DNA of 37,711 bases, from NCBI GenBank assembly GCA_002786855.1, contig PCUU01000090.1, positions 1-37,711 of the forward strand. The letters run 5' to 3'. Below are positions 9,103 through 17,694 of the stretch, in pieces. The stretch comes from Cytophagales bacterium CG12_big_fil_rev_8_21_14_0_65_40_12 (lineage in GTDB: Bacteria > Bacteroidota > Bacteroidia > Cytophagales > Cyclobacteriaceae). The translations under genes and the position numbers were made by a program. How positions within the stretch are numbered: the stretch's first letter is position 1; every line of letters begins with the position of its first letter. The notes under the pieces were generated by a model that was given only the letters and a program-made list of their open reading frames with translations, did not search any database and had not been told where the DNA came from.

Positions 9103-9337
9103 TTACCTGTAAGTTTTGTTTAAAATCGAGTAAAAATTGTTTTTCAAGCCCGACAAGGTAATTTTTTAAGGCACAAAGCCAAGTTTTCGACCATTTTTCT
9201 GCTATAAAACTTAGGCCAACACGATTTGAATGTCAAAAATAACACCTCCATATGTAATTTAACTGCTTGGTTTTTAGGAAGAAATTGCTCAATATTCTAC
9301 GTTAATTTTTTTATCAACTCAACTCAATTTTTAAAAT

Positions 9338-10729
9338 ATGGCGGTTAATGTTAGTAATGAGGGCAGAGGTCAATGGGGGTCCAAATTTGGATTCATCATG
9401 GCCGCAGCTGGCTCTGCTGTCGGGCTAGGGAACATCTGGAGATTTCCTTACATCACAGGGCAAAATGGAGGTGGAGCCTTCGTTCTGGTATATCTACTTT
9501 GCGTAGTCCTAATTGGAGTACCATTGCTATTTACTGAAATGGGCTTTGGCCGATTTACCAAAAAAGGAACTATTGGTGCCTTTAAAGATACTGGAGCCAA
9601 CCCAGCATTCATGGGACTTGGAGCAATTCTAGCACTGCTTGTGAGCTTCTTTGTACTCTCCTATTATAGCAATATTGCTGGTTGGACCATCGGCTATATT
9701 TTTAAATCCATAAGCGGAGATCAAGGCTCTTTTGCCGATTTCGCAGCCAACCCAATGAATACCATTCCCCTAATGGGTCTTTTTACTCTCATCACTATTT
9801 TAATTGTTAGAAAAGGTATTTCAGGTGGTATTGAGAAAGCAGCAAAAGTGCTTATGCCGCTGTTGTTCCTACTGATCTTTATTGTGGCTATCCGAAGCAT
9901 GACACTTGATGGTGCCATGAAAGGAGTAGATTTTTATCTCAATCCTGATTTCAGTAAAATATCTGGCCAAACATTCCTTGTGGCCCTAGGCCAAGCATTT
10001 TTCTCTATGAGTATCGGCTGGGGTATTATGATCACCTATGGCTCATATTTGCCTAAATCCGCGAACATTGTGAGTAGTGGTGTTTGGGTTGGTTTTATGG
10101 ATGCTGGTGTAGCATTGCTAGCAGGCTTCATGATTTTCCCTGCCGTTTTCGCCTTTGGCAAAGACCCTGCCGCTGGCCCAACTCTGGTTTTTCAAGTCCT
10201 GCCAGAAATCTTTAGCAGCATGCCAGGCGGAGCAATTATAGGTGCATTCTTCTTTTTGCTTTTGATGGTGGCCGCTTTGACTTCTTCCATCTCAATGCTC
10301 GAAGTACCAGCCTCCTATTTTATGGACGAGAAAAAATGGAGCAGAAGCAAATCAGCTTGGGTAGTGGGAATTCTGTTGTTCATTGTTGGCATTCCTTCTG
10401 CCCTATCTCAAGGTGGATCGGCTTTCTTTTCCGAAATGAATGTTACAGTTTTCGGATCAACCTACACTGGCTTTCAGGATATTCTTGACTTCTTCTTTGG
10501 TACCTTCTTCATTGTAGTGGTAGCTTTGGTGACCTGCGTTTATGTAGGTTGGAAAATGCCAATCAAAAACATTGTATCTGAAATCGCATCTGGCGCACCC
10601 GGCTGGACAGAAGGCTCATTTGCATCGAATGCTTTTGTATTCTTCATTCGATTCGTTTGTCCACTGGTCATCCTTATCGTTCTATTGAATATGATGGGCA
10701 TCTTTGGAATTTTCGGTGGTGGCGGTTAA
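9338..10729 (+). CDS. Neurotransmitter:sodium symporter family transporter
   Basis: 463 residues, around 11-12 membrane segments. The TM1 signature AAAGSAVGLGNIWRFPYITG is a textbook NSS (LeuT-like) motif, followed by GGGAFVLVYLLCVVLIGVP. It should be a Na+-coupled amino acid importer of the inner membrane. It is less similar to the divergent neighbour than expected from a recent duplication: that one has an AIGAGNLWRFP motif and a partner small subunit, this one has VGLGNIWRFPY and none. It ends in a glycine run (FGIFGGGG). A strong intrinsic terminator follows 21 nt after the stop, so it is probably a single-gene unit. Confidence 0.92.
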   Translation: MAVNVSNEGRGQWGSKFGFIMAAAGSAVGLGNIWRFPYITGQNGGGAFVLVYLLCVVLIGVPLLFTEMGFGRFTKKGTIGAFKDTGANPAFMGLGAILALLVSFFVLSYYSNIAGWTIGYIFKSISGDQGSFADFAANPMNTIPLMGLFTLITILIVRKGISGGIEKAAKVLMPLLFLLIFIVAIRSMTLDGAMKGVDFYLNPDFSKISGQTFLVALGQAFFSMSIGWGIMITYGSYLPKSANIVSSGVWVGFMDAGVALLAGFMIFPAVFAFGKDPAAGPTLVFQVLPEIFSSMPGGAIIGAFFFLLLMVAALTSSISMLEVPASYFMDEKKWSRSKSAWVVGILLFIVGIPSALSQGGSAFFSEMNVTVFGSTYTGFQDILDFFFGTFFIVVVALVTCVYVGWKMPIKNIVSEIASGAPGWTEGSFASNAFVFFIRFVCPLVILIVLLNMMGIFGIFGGGG

Positions 10730-10750
10730 TTTTAATCACGAATGATATTG

Positions 10751-10780
10751 AAAGGCGATCTTTTTTGGATCGCCTTTTTA
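10751..10780 (+). terminator. Intrinsic terminator after the NSS gene
   Basis: Perfect 10-bp stem AAAGGCGATC (10751-10760) and GATCGCCTTT (10768-10777) with a 7-nt loop, followed by further T residues. It separates the NSS gene from the restriction-modification genes. Confidence 0.9.
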
Positions 10781-10840
10781 ATTTTGTGAACTGCACTACA
10801 TTCAATTATTTAAGAATAGAGGTATTACTCTTTGAATTTT

Positions 10841-10848
10841 TATCTTTG
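10841..10848 (+). promoter_or_regulatory. Promoter -7 element for the methyltransferase gene
   Basis: TATCTTTG matches the Bacteroidota -7 consensus TAnnTTTG. Only 5 nt separate it from ATG 10854, so the transcript would have almost no leader. No convincing -33 TTTG at normal spacing. Confidence 0.6.
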
Positions 10849-10853
10849 TTCAT

Positions 10854-12419
10854 ATGAAAACTGCGATTGATTTATACAGTGGTATTGGAGGGTGGACACT
10901 CGGTATGAAACTTTCGGGAATTGAGAATGTAGCCTCTTTTGAGTGGTGGCACGAAGCCAATCAAACGCATAATTTGAATTTTTCTACTAACCACAAAGAA
11001 ATAGATATTAGAAAAATCAGCGTTAAAGACGATTTAAACTTCTCCAAGAAAATTGATTTTGTAGTAGGAAGCCCACCATGTACTCAATTTTCCTTTGCAA
11101 ATAAAGGAGGAAATGGAGACATAGAAGATGGGTTGGTTGATGTTTTTAAATTTTTAGAAATAGTTGAGCATATTAAACCAAAATATTGGGCAATGGAGAA
11201 TGTACCAAGAGTTGCGGGCATTTTGGAGCGAGAACTAAACGAGGGCTCATTATCTCGATTCAAGCATTTGGTAAAGGTAATTAAGGTTGTCAATACAGCC
11301 GATTATGGTGTGCCTCAAAGCAGGAAGCGAATGATTGCTGGAGACTTCCCAATTGAATTATTTGATTCTTATAGGCAAAGTATTAGCCAAGTCACGTTGG
11401 GCGAGGTAATTGATTCACTTCGTACTGCTAATATTACAGACCCCAACTACGGCTATTCGATAGAAGCTTCAAAAATAACAGAATTAGAAAATGAGGTGGA
11501 TTTAACCACAGAAGAGGAAAGAATAAATCGAGACTCTAAAGCCTACCATCCGATTTATAACAACATGGCTTTTCCTGATGGCTTAAATAGGCCTAGCAGA
11601 ACTGTCACCGCTACTTGTACAAGAGTATCAAGAGAGAGCATAATTGTAAGGTCTCAATCTGGTTTTAGAAGACTAAATGTTCGAGAAAGAGGTGTAATTC
11701 AGGGCTTCCCAATTACCTATCAGTTTTATGGTAGAACCTTGAACTCAAAATTTAAGATGATAGGAAACGCAGTACCTCCAATTTTGACTTACTATTTGTT
11801 TCAGAGCATGCTTGAGATTAAAGCCAGTGATATTCTGTTTCCGAGAGAGTCAGCCTACTATCATGAACAACCAAAATTTAAATCTTACAAATCCAATCTT
11901 GGTGCCCCTGTTAGAAAGTATCCTATGAATAGGAAGTTTCAATTTGCAGTTCCATATCTCAGATATGGCAGCGGTGTACGTTTCGAACTTTCAAACAACC
12001 CTAAAAGCGAAGACCTCCACTGGTCATTTAAATTTGTTTTTGGCAATTCAAAAAACATAAAAAACATACCCTTAAATAAACAACTAAAAGAAGCATTAGC
12101 TCCTATCGTTAACACAACTCAAAACGAAGTTTTTACTGAATGTATTGACCAGATTAGCAGAGAGTATAAAGGGATAAACTCTAAAAAGCTTCAAGAAACT
12201 TGGGTTTCTTCGGAGGTTAGCGATCAGGTATTCGGGTTTCTCGATCAAGTTGGAGACTGCGTTGACAAAATAATGAAAGAAGCTAACTTCAATAATATTG
12301 ATGCTTCATTGGTTGAAACAATTGTAGAAGAGAGAAACAGAAAATTGAGCGAGAATGCTCAAAGTATTATTACGGGTTTCTATTTTCTATCCTCGCTAAA
12401 TTCTAAACTTTTTAATTAG
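10854..12419 (+). CDS. DNA (cytosine-5) methyltransferase of a restriction-modification pair
   Basis: 521 residues. Motifs in order: I DLYSGIGG (6-13), IV GSPPCTQFS with catalytic Cys76, VI ENVP (115-118), VIII QSRKR (155-159), IX RERGVIQGFP (277-286) and X GNAVPP (304-309). The target-recognition region is the roughly 115 residues between VIII and IX. Residues 330-521 lie beyond motif X and match no domain I recognise. Minimal C5 methyltransferases end soon after motif X, so this extension of about 190 residues is unusual. The stop is followed with no gap by the endonuclease ATG. The pair looks more AT-rich than its neighbours, which fits acquisition, but no mobility gene is present. It should methylate the endonuclease site in host DNA. 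Confidence 0.93.
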   Translation: MKTAIDLYSGIGGWTLGMKLSGIENVASFEWWHEANQTHNLNFSTNHKEIDIRKISVKDDLNFSKKIDFVVGSPPCTQFSFANKGGNGDIEDGLVDVFKFLEIVEHIKPKYWAMENVPRVAGILERELNEGSLSRFKHLVKVIKVVNTADYGVPQSRKRMIAGDFPIELFDSYRQSISQVTLGEVIDSLRTANITDPNYGYSIEASKITELENEVDLTTEEERINRDSKAYHPIYNNMAFPDGLNRPSRTVTATCTRVSRESIIVRSQSGFRRLNVRERGVIQGFPITYQFYGRTLNSKFKMIGNAVPPILTYYLFQSMLEIKASDILFPRESAYYHEQPKFKSYKSNLGAPVRKYPMNRKFQFAVPYLRYGSGVRFELSNNPKSEDLHWSFKFVFGNSKNIKNIPLNKQLKEALAPIVNTTQNEVFTECIDQISREYKGINSKKLQETWVSSEVSDQVFGFLDQVGDCVDKIMKEANFNNIDASLVETIVEERNRKLSENAQSIITGFYFLSSLNSKLFN

Positions 12420-13031
12420 ATGAAAATAGGAGCATTATATTCTCACCTTAATGGATTCGAGTGGATTCAATACCATCAAAAGGAGATGTGGACTGAAATT
12501 GAAAACATTATCGCAAATATTTCAGCTGCTGATTACATGACCAAAGTGAGCAAAGAGAAGACCATGAAGGGTAAGATGCTCTATAGTCCGACCGAATTAA
12601 ACAAACGGATGAAAATAGACTTCGAAAACGCGGGTTGGTTTGAAAGTAGAACAAACTATTGGGTGACGGATGACTATAAATTAATTGGCCGCACAATGCA
12701 TCTAAAAGAAGCAGAGCAAAAAAGTCTAATAGAAGCTGAAGGGAAAACTCCAATTCGGTCATACAATCAAACTGATTTTGTTAAAAATAGAATTGCAGTT
12801 GAGGTCCAGTTTGGTAAATATAGTTTCATTGCATATGACTTATTTGTAAAACATCTTGCCTTCTATGTTGGTGATACCATTGACGTAGGAATAGAAATTT
12901 TACCTATGAAATCTATGCAGTCGCAAATGTCTTCAGGCCCTGGGTATTATGAAGGTGCGTTATATGATCTTGCCAGACAGGGAAGAGGTGTACCTGCTGT
13001 TCCCTTGGTTTTATTAGGAATAGAAGCCTAA
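12420..13031 (+). CDS. Type II restriction endonuclease, BstYI/BglII family
   Basis: 203 residues. The block DFVKNRIAVEVQFGKYSF keeps the BglII catalytic spacing D-x8-E-x-Q (BglII D84, E93, Q95; here D119, E128, Q130). The early YSHLNG, the segment YDLFVKHLAFYV and the end RQGRGVPAVPLVLLGI fit the BstYI branch, and 203 residues is the BstYI length as I recall it. Known members cut GATC-centred sites (BglII A/GATCT, BstYI R/GATCY), so a GATC-core site is predicted, not shown. The ATG directly follows the methyltransferase stop, so the two are made together. An intact catalytic site suggests an active enzyme. Confidence 0.88.
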   Translation: MKIGALYSHLNGFEWIQYHQKEMWTEIENIIANISAADYMTKVSKEKTMKGKMLYSPTELNKRMKIDFENAGWFESRTNYWVTDDYKLIGRTMHLKEAEQKSLIEAEGKTPIRSYNQTDFVKNRIAVEVQFGKYSFIAYDLFVKHLAFYVGDTIDVGIEILPMKSMQSQMSSGPGYYEGALYDLARQGRGVPAVPLVLLGIEA

Positions 13032-13038
13032 CGAATTT

Positions 13039-13377
13039 ATGGCTAAAGACCACTCCAATTTTTTCAATGATGTATATGAAGTCGTAAAACTTGTCCCTAC
13101 AGGTCGAGTTACTTCCTACGGAGCCATTGCAGCTTATTTGGGAACAAAGGGAAGTGCCAGAATGGTAGGCTGGGCAATGAACGCCTCTCATACTTTGGAA
13201 AATGTGCCCGCACACAGAGTAGTAAATAGATCGGGCTTGCTCACTGGTCGACACCATTTTCAAACACCGACCATTATGCAAGAAAGGCTCGAAGCTGAAG
13301 GAGTGACTATTGAGAACAATGCTGTTAAAAATTTCTCCAAAGTATATTGGGAGCCGATCAAAGAGTTAAGTCTATAA
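13039..13377 (+). CDS. Alkyltransferase-like protein (ATL), Cys-less MGMT homologue
   Basis: 112 residues, the size of ATL proteins. It is the C-terminal DNA-binding domain of O6-alkylguanine-DNA alkyltransferase: GRVTSYGAIAAYLG (helix-turn-helix area), ARMVGWAMNAS and the active-site loop. That loop reads PAHRVVNRSG, with Ala in place of the acceptor Cys of PCHR, so it cannot take an alkyl group. ATLs bind O6-alkylguanine, flip the base and direct the lesion to nucleotide-excision repair. It starts 7 nt after the endonuclease stop, so it may be read from the same transcript, although a functional link to restriction is not implied. Confidence 0.9.
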   Translation: MAKDHSNFFNDVYEVVKLVPTGRVTSYGAIAAYLGTKGSARMVGWAMNASHTLENVPAHRVVNRSGLLTGRHHFQTPTIMQERLEAEGVTIENNAVKNFSKVYWEPIKELSL

Positions 13378-13399
13378 TTTTTTCTCGTTTAAATTCAGC

Positions 13400-13407
13400 T
13401 AATTTTG
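13400..13407 (+). promoter_or_regulatory. Promoter -7 element for the MscS-like gene
   Basis: TAATTTTG matches TAnnTTTG and lies 14 nt before ATG 13422. T-rich sequence about 17-20 nt upstream may serve as the -33 region. Confidence 0.5.
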
Positions 13408-13421
13408 CATTCGAAAATTGA

Positions 13422-14336
13422 ATGATGATTGGAGGTAAAGTAAAAGTCAATAGGCCATTAGACCAAGTAAAAAAAGAAGGTAGAAAACGACTTTTCTTTG
13501 GCTTAAAGCTGGTTGCCCTTTTTTTTGCCCTAATTTGGAAATGGAGAAATAATGATGCTTTTGAAGATCTTCATATTGAGAGCTCTTTGATTTCGGCCAT
13601 TTTCTATTATCTCACGAGTGTACTTATAGTTTCCTTTGGTCGAATTTCGTTGGTGTTTCTTTACTTAAGAAGAAGGCACAAAGAATCCGATTTTAAGGAT
13701 AATTTCATATTAGGGATCAACAGAATCGCCTCGATTCTCTACGTCATTATTTTATTGATTTCTATCCTCTACTATTTCAACATAGAAATAAAAGAGTTTT
13801 TTACCTCGATAAGTATTGTGGCCGCTGCCATCGCAATTATATCTAAAGACTACTTGGTCAATATGATCAATGGCTTTATTCTTATGTTTTCCAACCAGCT
13901 TTCACTCAATGATTACATAAAAGTGGGTGAATTGAGTGGTCGAATTCTCGACATTACTTTGCTCAACATCGTTTTGCTGAGCGATGAAGATGAGGTGGTG
14001 TACATTCCCAATACGCTCGTAGCCACATCCAACGTGGTCAATAGCACCAAAAAGAATTTTAAGAAACTGAGTTTCGATTTTGAATTGAGCCCTGAGGTTT
14101 TAGGCAACCCAGACGAACTCGAAGATTATATCATTGATGCCCTCAAAGTTGAATTCAAAGACTTGAGCCTTGAAAAGTTCAGCCTTAAAATCATCGAGAT
14201 CAAAAGAGATTTTGTGAACTTAAAACTTCATATCACCCTTGACAAGAGACACAAAGACCTTGAAAAACCCGTGAGAAGGTTCATCAACAAAACCATATTG
14301 AATTACATCACCGAGAACAAAGACTTAAAAGCTTAA
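13422..14336 (+). CDS. MscS-family mechanosensitive ion channel
   Basis: 304 residues. Three hydrophobic segments (about residues 20-40, 57-80 and 95-120) lead into the MscS pore helix and beta domain: SIVAAAIAIISKDYLVNMINGF..., then LSLNDYIKVGELSGRILDI and EDEVVYIPNTLVATSNVVN, the conserved cytoplasmic vestibule sequence. The channel opens on membrane tension and protects against osmotic downshock. The start codon is doubled (ATGATG); I use the first. It is followed 18 nt later by terC in the same direction. Confidence 0.9.
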   Translation: MMIGGKVKVNRPLDQVKKEGRKRLFFGLKLVALFFALIWKWRNNDAFEDLHIESSLISAIFYYLTSVLIVSFGRISLVFLYLRRRHKESDFKDNFILGINRIASILYVIILLISILYYFNIEIKEFFTSISIVAAAIAIISKDYLVNMINGFILMFSNQLSLNDYIKVGELSGRILDITLLNIVLLSDEDEVVYIPNTLVATSNVVNSTKKNFKKLSFDFELSPEVLGNPDELEDYIIDALKVEFKDLSLEKFSLKIIEIKRDFVNLKLHITLDKRHKDLEKPVRRFINKTILNYITENKDLKA

Positions 14337-14354
14337 AAAAACAACACTTATACA

Positions 14355-15098
14355 ATGGACGCATTATTGACATCTGAGGGACTTATCGCCCTGTTGACCC
14401 TTACTTTTTTAGAGATCATTTTGGGAGTAGATAACATTATCTTTATTTCTATTGTATCCAACCGATTGCCAGAAGTAGACCGAAGGAAAACCCGAAATAT
14501 TGGACTTGGCTTGGCTCTGGTCATGCGGATTGGTTTGCTATTGGGTATCAGCTGGATCATCGGTTTTACAGAGCCTTTGTTCACAGTGCTTGAACATGCC
14601 GTGAGCGCAAAAGACTTGATTTTAATTTTAGGAGGCCTGTTTCTGATCGGAAAAAGCACAACTGAAATTCACCATACTTTAGAGGGAGATGAGCAACATG
14701 TAAGCAAGAGCAAGAGTGTTACTGTCGGTAAAGTGATTCTTCAAATAGTCGCCTTAGATGTCGTATTCTCTTTTGATTCTATTTTAACTGCGGTGGGCCT
14801 TACCGATCAAATCATGATCATGATTGTTGCAGTAACTTTGGCCATGATTGTCATGATCTCTGCTGCGGGCAAAATCAGTGCTTTTATTAATAAACACCCT
14901 TCATTACAAATGTTGGCCATGTCGTTCTTAATTCTGATCGGTTTCATGTTGGTGCTCGAGGGCATTGGCGAACACATCGAAAAAGGCTACATCTACTTTG
15001 CTGTATTCTTCTCATTAGCGGTAGAAGCCCTCAATATGAGAAAACGAAGCAAAGACCGCGTAGTGAAACTCAGAAAAAGGATTGTGGGTGAAAATTAA
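14355..15098 (+). CDS. TerC family integral membrane protein
   Basis: 247 residues with about seven membrane segments. TLTFLEIILGVDNIIFISI is the TerC N-terminal signature (acidic and Asn residues within a helix), and its internal counterpart is LQIVALDVVFSFDSILTAVG. TerC proteins are linked to tellurite resistance and, in some bacteria, to metal (manganese) export or to supporting secreted metalloproteins. The role here is not decided by context. The stop overlaps the stop of the convergent symporter gene by 4 nt (15095-15098). Confidence 0.9.
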   Translation: MDALLTSEGLIALLTLTFLEIILGVDNIIFISIVSNRLPEVDRRKTRNIGLGLALVMRIGLLLGISWIIGFTEPLFTVLEHAVSAKDLILILGGLFLIGKSTTEIHHTLEGDEQHVSKSKSVTVGKVILQIVALDVVFSFDSILTAVGLTDQIMIMIVAVTLAMIVMISAAGKISAFINKHPSLQMLAMSFLILIGFMLVLEGIGEHIEKGYIYFAVFFSLAVEALNMRKRSKDRVVKLRKRIVGEN

Positions 15099-16558
15099 GC
15101 TGGATTTAGGCCTTCTTTATTTCCTCTTCTAACAATCATTAGCATCCCTAAAAAGGTTAATGCACCATTAAAGATGAGGATAAAGAAGCCAAACTGAAAG
15201 CCGTTGAACCATGCCGCTGAATTGATGTCCACAACATAAGAAATGGCTGGAGCAGCTAAGCAAACAGGCAAAACCCATTGATCGCGCACTTTTAGCTTGG
15301 TAATCATTCCAAAACTAAAAAGGCCAAGCAATGGCCCATAGGTATAGCCCGCGACTTTGAAAATTGAGTTGATGACACTGCTGTCGTTAATGGCATTGAA
15401 AATAAGGATCACGACAAACAGAAGCACAGAAAAGCCGATATGTACCTTGAGACGGATCGGTTTTTTAAGTGATTCTTCCTTTTTTTCAAAATTGAGAAAA
15501 TCAACACAAAAGGCGGTTGTGAGGGCCGTAAGGGCAGAATCGGCACTGGAATATGCCGCGGCTACTATCCCCAGCAAAAAGACCAAGCCTGCAAAGGTGC
15601 TTAAATGGTTCAAAGCAATTAAAGGATACAAACCATCGGTCCTTGCTGGAATTTCGATACCATTTTGACCCGCATATAAATAAAGTAAAGCGCCCAAGCC
15701 CAGGAAGAGTAGATTAGCGATGACCAAAACTACGCTGAACCAAAAAACATTTTTCTGAGCATCTTTTAAAGTTTTGCAAGTAAGGTTTTTTTGCATCATA
15801 TCCTGGTCCAAACCTGTCATCACAATGGCGATAAAGGCACCGGATATAAACTGCTTAAAGAAGTCTTTTTTATCATTCCAATCAAAAAAGAAGGTTTTGG
15901 AATACTCACTTGCCTTGATTTGGCTGAAAGCTTCGCCAATACCAATGCCCATTTCCTTTGTGATCAAATAAATAGTAATGACCACCGCAGAGAGCATAAA
16001 AAAGGTCTGCAAAGTATCTGTCCAAACGATGGTTTTAATACCCCCTTGGAAAGTATACACCCAGATCAAAAGGATGGTGATAAGTACCGAAACCCAAAAA
16101 GGCACTCCTAGACTATCGAAAATGGCGATTTGAAGTACCCCCGCCACTAAAAAGAGCCTGAATGATGCACCGATTGTTCGGGACAGTAAGAAGAAAAACG
16201 AACCCGTCTTGTATGACCAAAAGCCAAATCTTTGTTCTAAATAACCATAAATCGAAACGAGATTGAGTCGGTAATAAAGCGGCATCAGCACTGTGGCTAT
16301 TACAAAATACCCCACCAAATATCCCAGAACTACCTGGAAGTAGGAAAAGAAACTATTGCCCACTTCGCCAGGCACGGAAATAAACGTTACCCCAGAAAGA
16401 GAGGCTCCGATCATACCAAAGGCCACCAAATACCATGGCGATTGTTTATTGGCGGTAAAAAATGTAGCCGAATCTGCTCCTTTCGAAGTAATTCTTGCAA
16501 TGATAATCAGCAATAAAAAATACCCCCCAATGATACTTATGACTAAAGTCGGATTCAT
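15095..16558 (-). CDS. Sodium:solute symporter (SSS family)
   Basis: 487 residues, about 13 membrane segments. The N-terminal part TFFTANKQSPWYLVAFGMIG, the following SGVTFISVPG and the TM5-6 stretch with LSRTIGASFRLFLVAG, then VWVYTFQGGIKTIVWTD-like sequence, are characteristic of SSS transporters (the PutP, SGLT, NIS superfamily). AAAYSSADSALTALTTAF carries the TM8 Ser/Asp-rich Na+ site. Imports a small solute with Na+; the substrate is not determinable. It converges on terC with overlapping stop codons, so the two genes have no room for a separate terminator. Confidence 0.92.
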   Translation of the reverse strand: MNPTLVISIIGGYFLLLIIIARITSKGADSATFFTANKQSPWYLVAFGMIGASLSGVTFISVPGEVGNSFFSYFQVVLGYLVGYFVIATVLMPLYYRLNLVSIYGYLEQRFGFWSYKTGSFFFLLSRTIGASFRLFLVAGVLQIAIFDSLGVPFWVSVLITILLIWVYTFQGGIKTIVWTDTLQTFFMLSAVVITIYLITKEMGIGIGEAFSQIKASEYSKTFFFDWNDKKDFFKQFISGAFIAIVMTGLDQDMMQKNLTCKTLKDAQKNVFWFSVVLVIANLLFLGLGALLYLYAGQNGIEIPARTDGLYPLIALNHLSTFAGLVFLLGIVAAAYSSADSALTALTTAFCVDFLNFEKKEESLKKPIRLKVHIGFSVLLFVVILIFNAINDSSVINSIFKVAGYTYGPLLGLFSFGMITKLKVRDQWVLPVCLAAPAISYVVDINSAAWFNGFQFGFFILIFNGALTFLGMLMIVRRGNKEGLNPA

Positions 16559-16668
16559 TCCTTTGCAGCGTTAATTTAGCCCGTCAATATCAGTCAAAAA
16601 ATGCTGAGACCAAAACGAGCATGAACCTTTTGATGAGCTCACTGTTTTATGCTACGATTGATTTTTTG

Positions 16669-16676
16669 TACCTTTG
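16669..16676 (+). promoter_or_regulatory. Promoter -7 element for clpS
   Basis: TACCTTTG matches TAnnTTTG exactly, 16 nt before ATG 16693. It places the transcription start near 16681, which excludes the upstream in-frame TTG 16684 as a likely start. Confidence 0.65.
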
Positions 16677-16692
16677 ACAAAATTTGGTGATT

Positions 16693-16974
16693 ATGAATTT
16701 CAGCTATCAAGAAGAAGAGTTAGTCGAAGTACTCGATAAAACCATAGATGAGGACCTGTGCGATTTGGTCGTTTTTAATGATGACGTGAACACCTTCGAA
16801 CACGTAATCAATATACTGATGAAAGTATGCAAGCATTCTGCCGAGCAAGCCGAACAATGCACTTTGCTTATTCACTACAAAGGGAAATGCACGGTTAAAA
16901 ACGGTTCTTTTACAGAATTGAAGCCGATGTGCGAAAGCATTCTTTCTGCAGGAATTACTGCAACCGTTTTGTAA
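16693..16974 (+). CDS. clpS: ATP-dependent Clp protease adaptor ClpS
   Basis: 93 residues from ATG 16693; an in-frame TTG at 16684 would be at the expected transcription start and is rejected. The core LVVFNDDVNTFEHVINILMKVC is the ClpS N-end-rule binding pocket (VFNDDxNT), and HSAEQAEQCTLLIHYKGKC completes the fold. ClpS delivers substrates with destabilising N-terminal residues to ClpAP or ClpCP. It is followed by recR after 30 nt. clpA is not in the window. Confidence 0.93.
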   Translation: MNFSYQEEELVEVLDKTIDEDLCDLVVFNDDVNTFEHVINILMKVCKHSAEQAEQCTLLIHYKGKCTVKNGSFTELKPMCESILSAGITATVL

Positions 16975-17004
16975 TCATTTCTGCACCCCTTCATTCAATA
17001 AAGA

Positions 17005-17610
17005 TTGAACTTCCCCCCAAAAATTGTAGAAAGCGCAATTGAAGAAATTTCGAAGCTTCCGGGTATCGGCAAAAAGACTGCTCTGAGATTGGTGCTCCAC
17101 CTTCTGAAGCAAGAGCCCATCAGCACTGCACATCTGACCACAGCCCTGAATGAGCTTCGCGAAGGAGTAAAATACTGCGATACCTGCCATATTATTTCGG
17201 ATACTTCGGATTGTACATGCAGAACAATCAAGCGGGACTTGACGACCATTTGCGTTGTTACAGACACGCCTGACGTAATTGCTATAGAAAATACAGCACA
17301 ATACCGTGGCCTTTACCATGTTTTGGGAGGAGTAATTTCCCCGATTGAAGGCATTGGCCCTGGCGATATCCATATCGACTCCTTGATTGCGCGGGTTCAA
17401 AATAGCGAACCCAAGATTGAAGAGGTAATTCTGGCGATTAGCCCAACCATGGAAGGAGACACCACAGCATTTTACATCACCAAGAAACTAAAAGATTTTG
17501 GCGTTCGAATTACTTCAATCGCTCGTGGCATCCCGATGGGAGGAGAATTAGAATATACCGATGAGGTAACCCTAGGCCGCAGCATCATGACCCGTTCTGA
17601 TTATAAGTAA
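17005..17610 (+). CDS. recR: Recombination protein RecR
   Basis: 201 residues, standard length. N-terminal helix-hairpin-helix ISKLPGIGKKTALRLVLHLL; a zinc finger; a Toprim domain (ICVVTDTPDVIAIENT); and the ring-forming end LGGVISPIEGIGPGDIHID. RecR acts with RecF and RecO in recombinational repair and RecA loading. The start is TTG 17005, giving MNFPPKIVESA, the usual Bacteroidota N-terminus; no in-frame ATG is nearby. Odd: the zinc site reads CDTC then, after eight residues, CTC. The second pair is CxC, whereas RecR usually has CxxC, as if one residue was deleted. The rest of the protein looks intact. Confidence 0.93.
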   Translation: MNFPPKIVESAIEEISKLPGIGKKTALRLVLHLLKQEPISTAHLTTALNELREGVKYCDTCHIISDTSDCTCRTIKRDLTTICVVTDTPDVIAIENTAQYRGLYHVLGGVISPIEGIGPGDIHIDSLIARVQNSEPKIEEVILAISPTMEGDTTAFYITKKLKDFGVRITSIARGIPMGGELEYTDEVTLGRSIMTRSDYK

Positions 17611-17661
17611 ATAGCTTTCGAAATTCTCATTTTTAAATCCCAAATAACTATCCTCAGAGTT

Positions 17662-17694
17662 TTTGGTAGGAGTTTCGATAAATAGCTACTTTTG
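17662..17694 (+). promoter_or_regulatory. Promoter (-33 and -7) for the aminotransferase gene
   Basis: TTTG at 17662-17665 and TACTTTTG at 17687-17694 (matches TAnnTTTG), spaced 21 nt, within the 17-23 nt range known for Bacteroidota. It lies downstream of the in-frame ORF start at 17663, which is therefore not the translation start. Confidence 0.65.

Noticed and set aside
10854..13031. Avoidance of AGATCT as evidence for the predicted site
   Set aside because: At least five AGATCT sites occur in the window; this neither supports nor refutes the prediction because host sites would be methylated.
10854..13377. Restriction-modification genes as part of a mobile element
   Set aside because: The stretch looks AT-rich but I found no integrase, transposase, tRNA target or flanking repeats, so only acquisition in general can be suspected.
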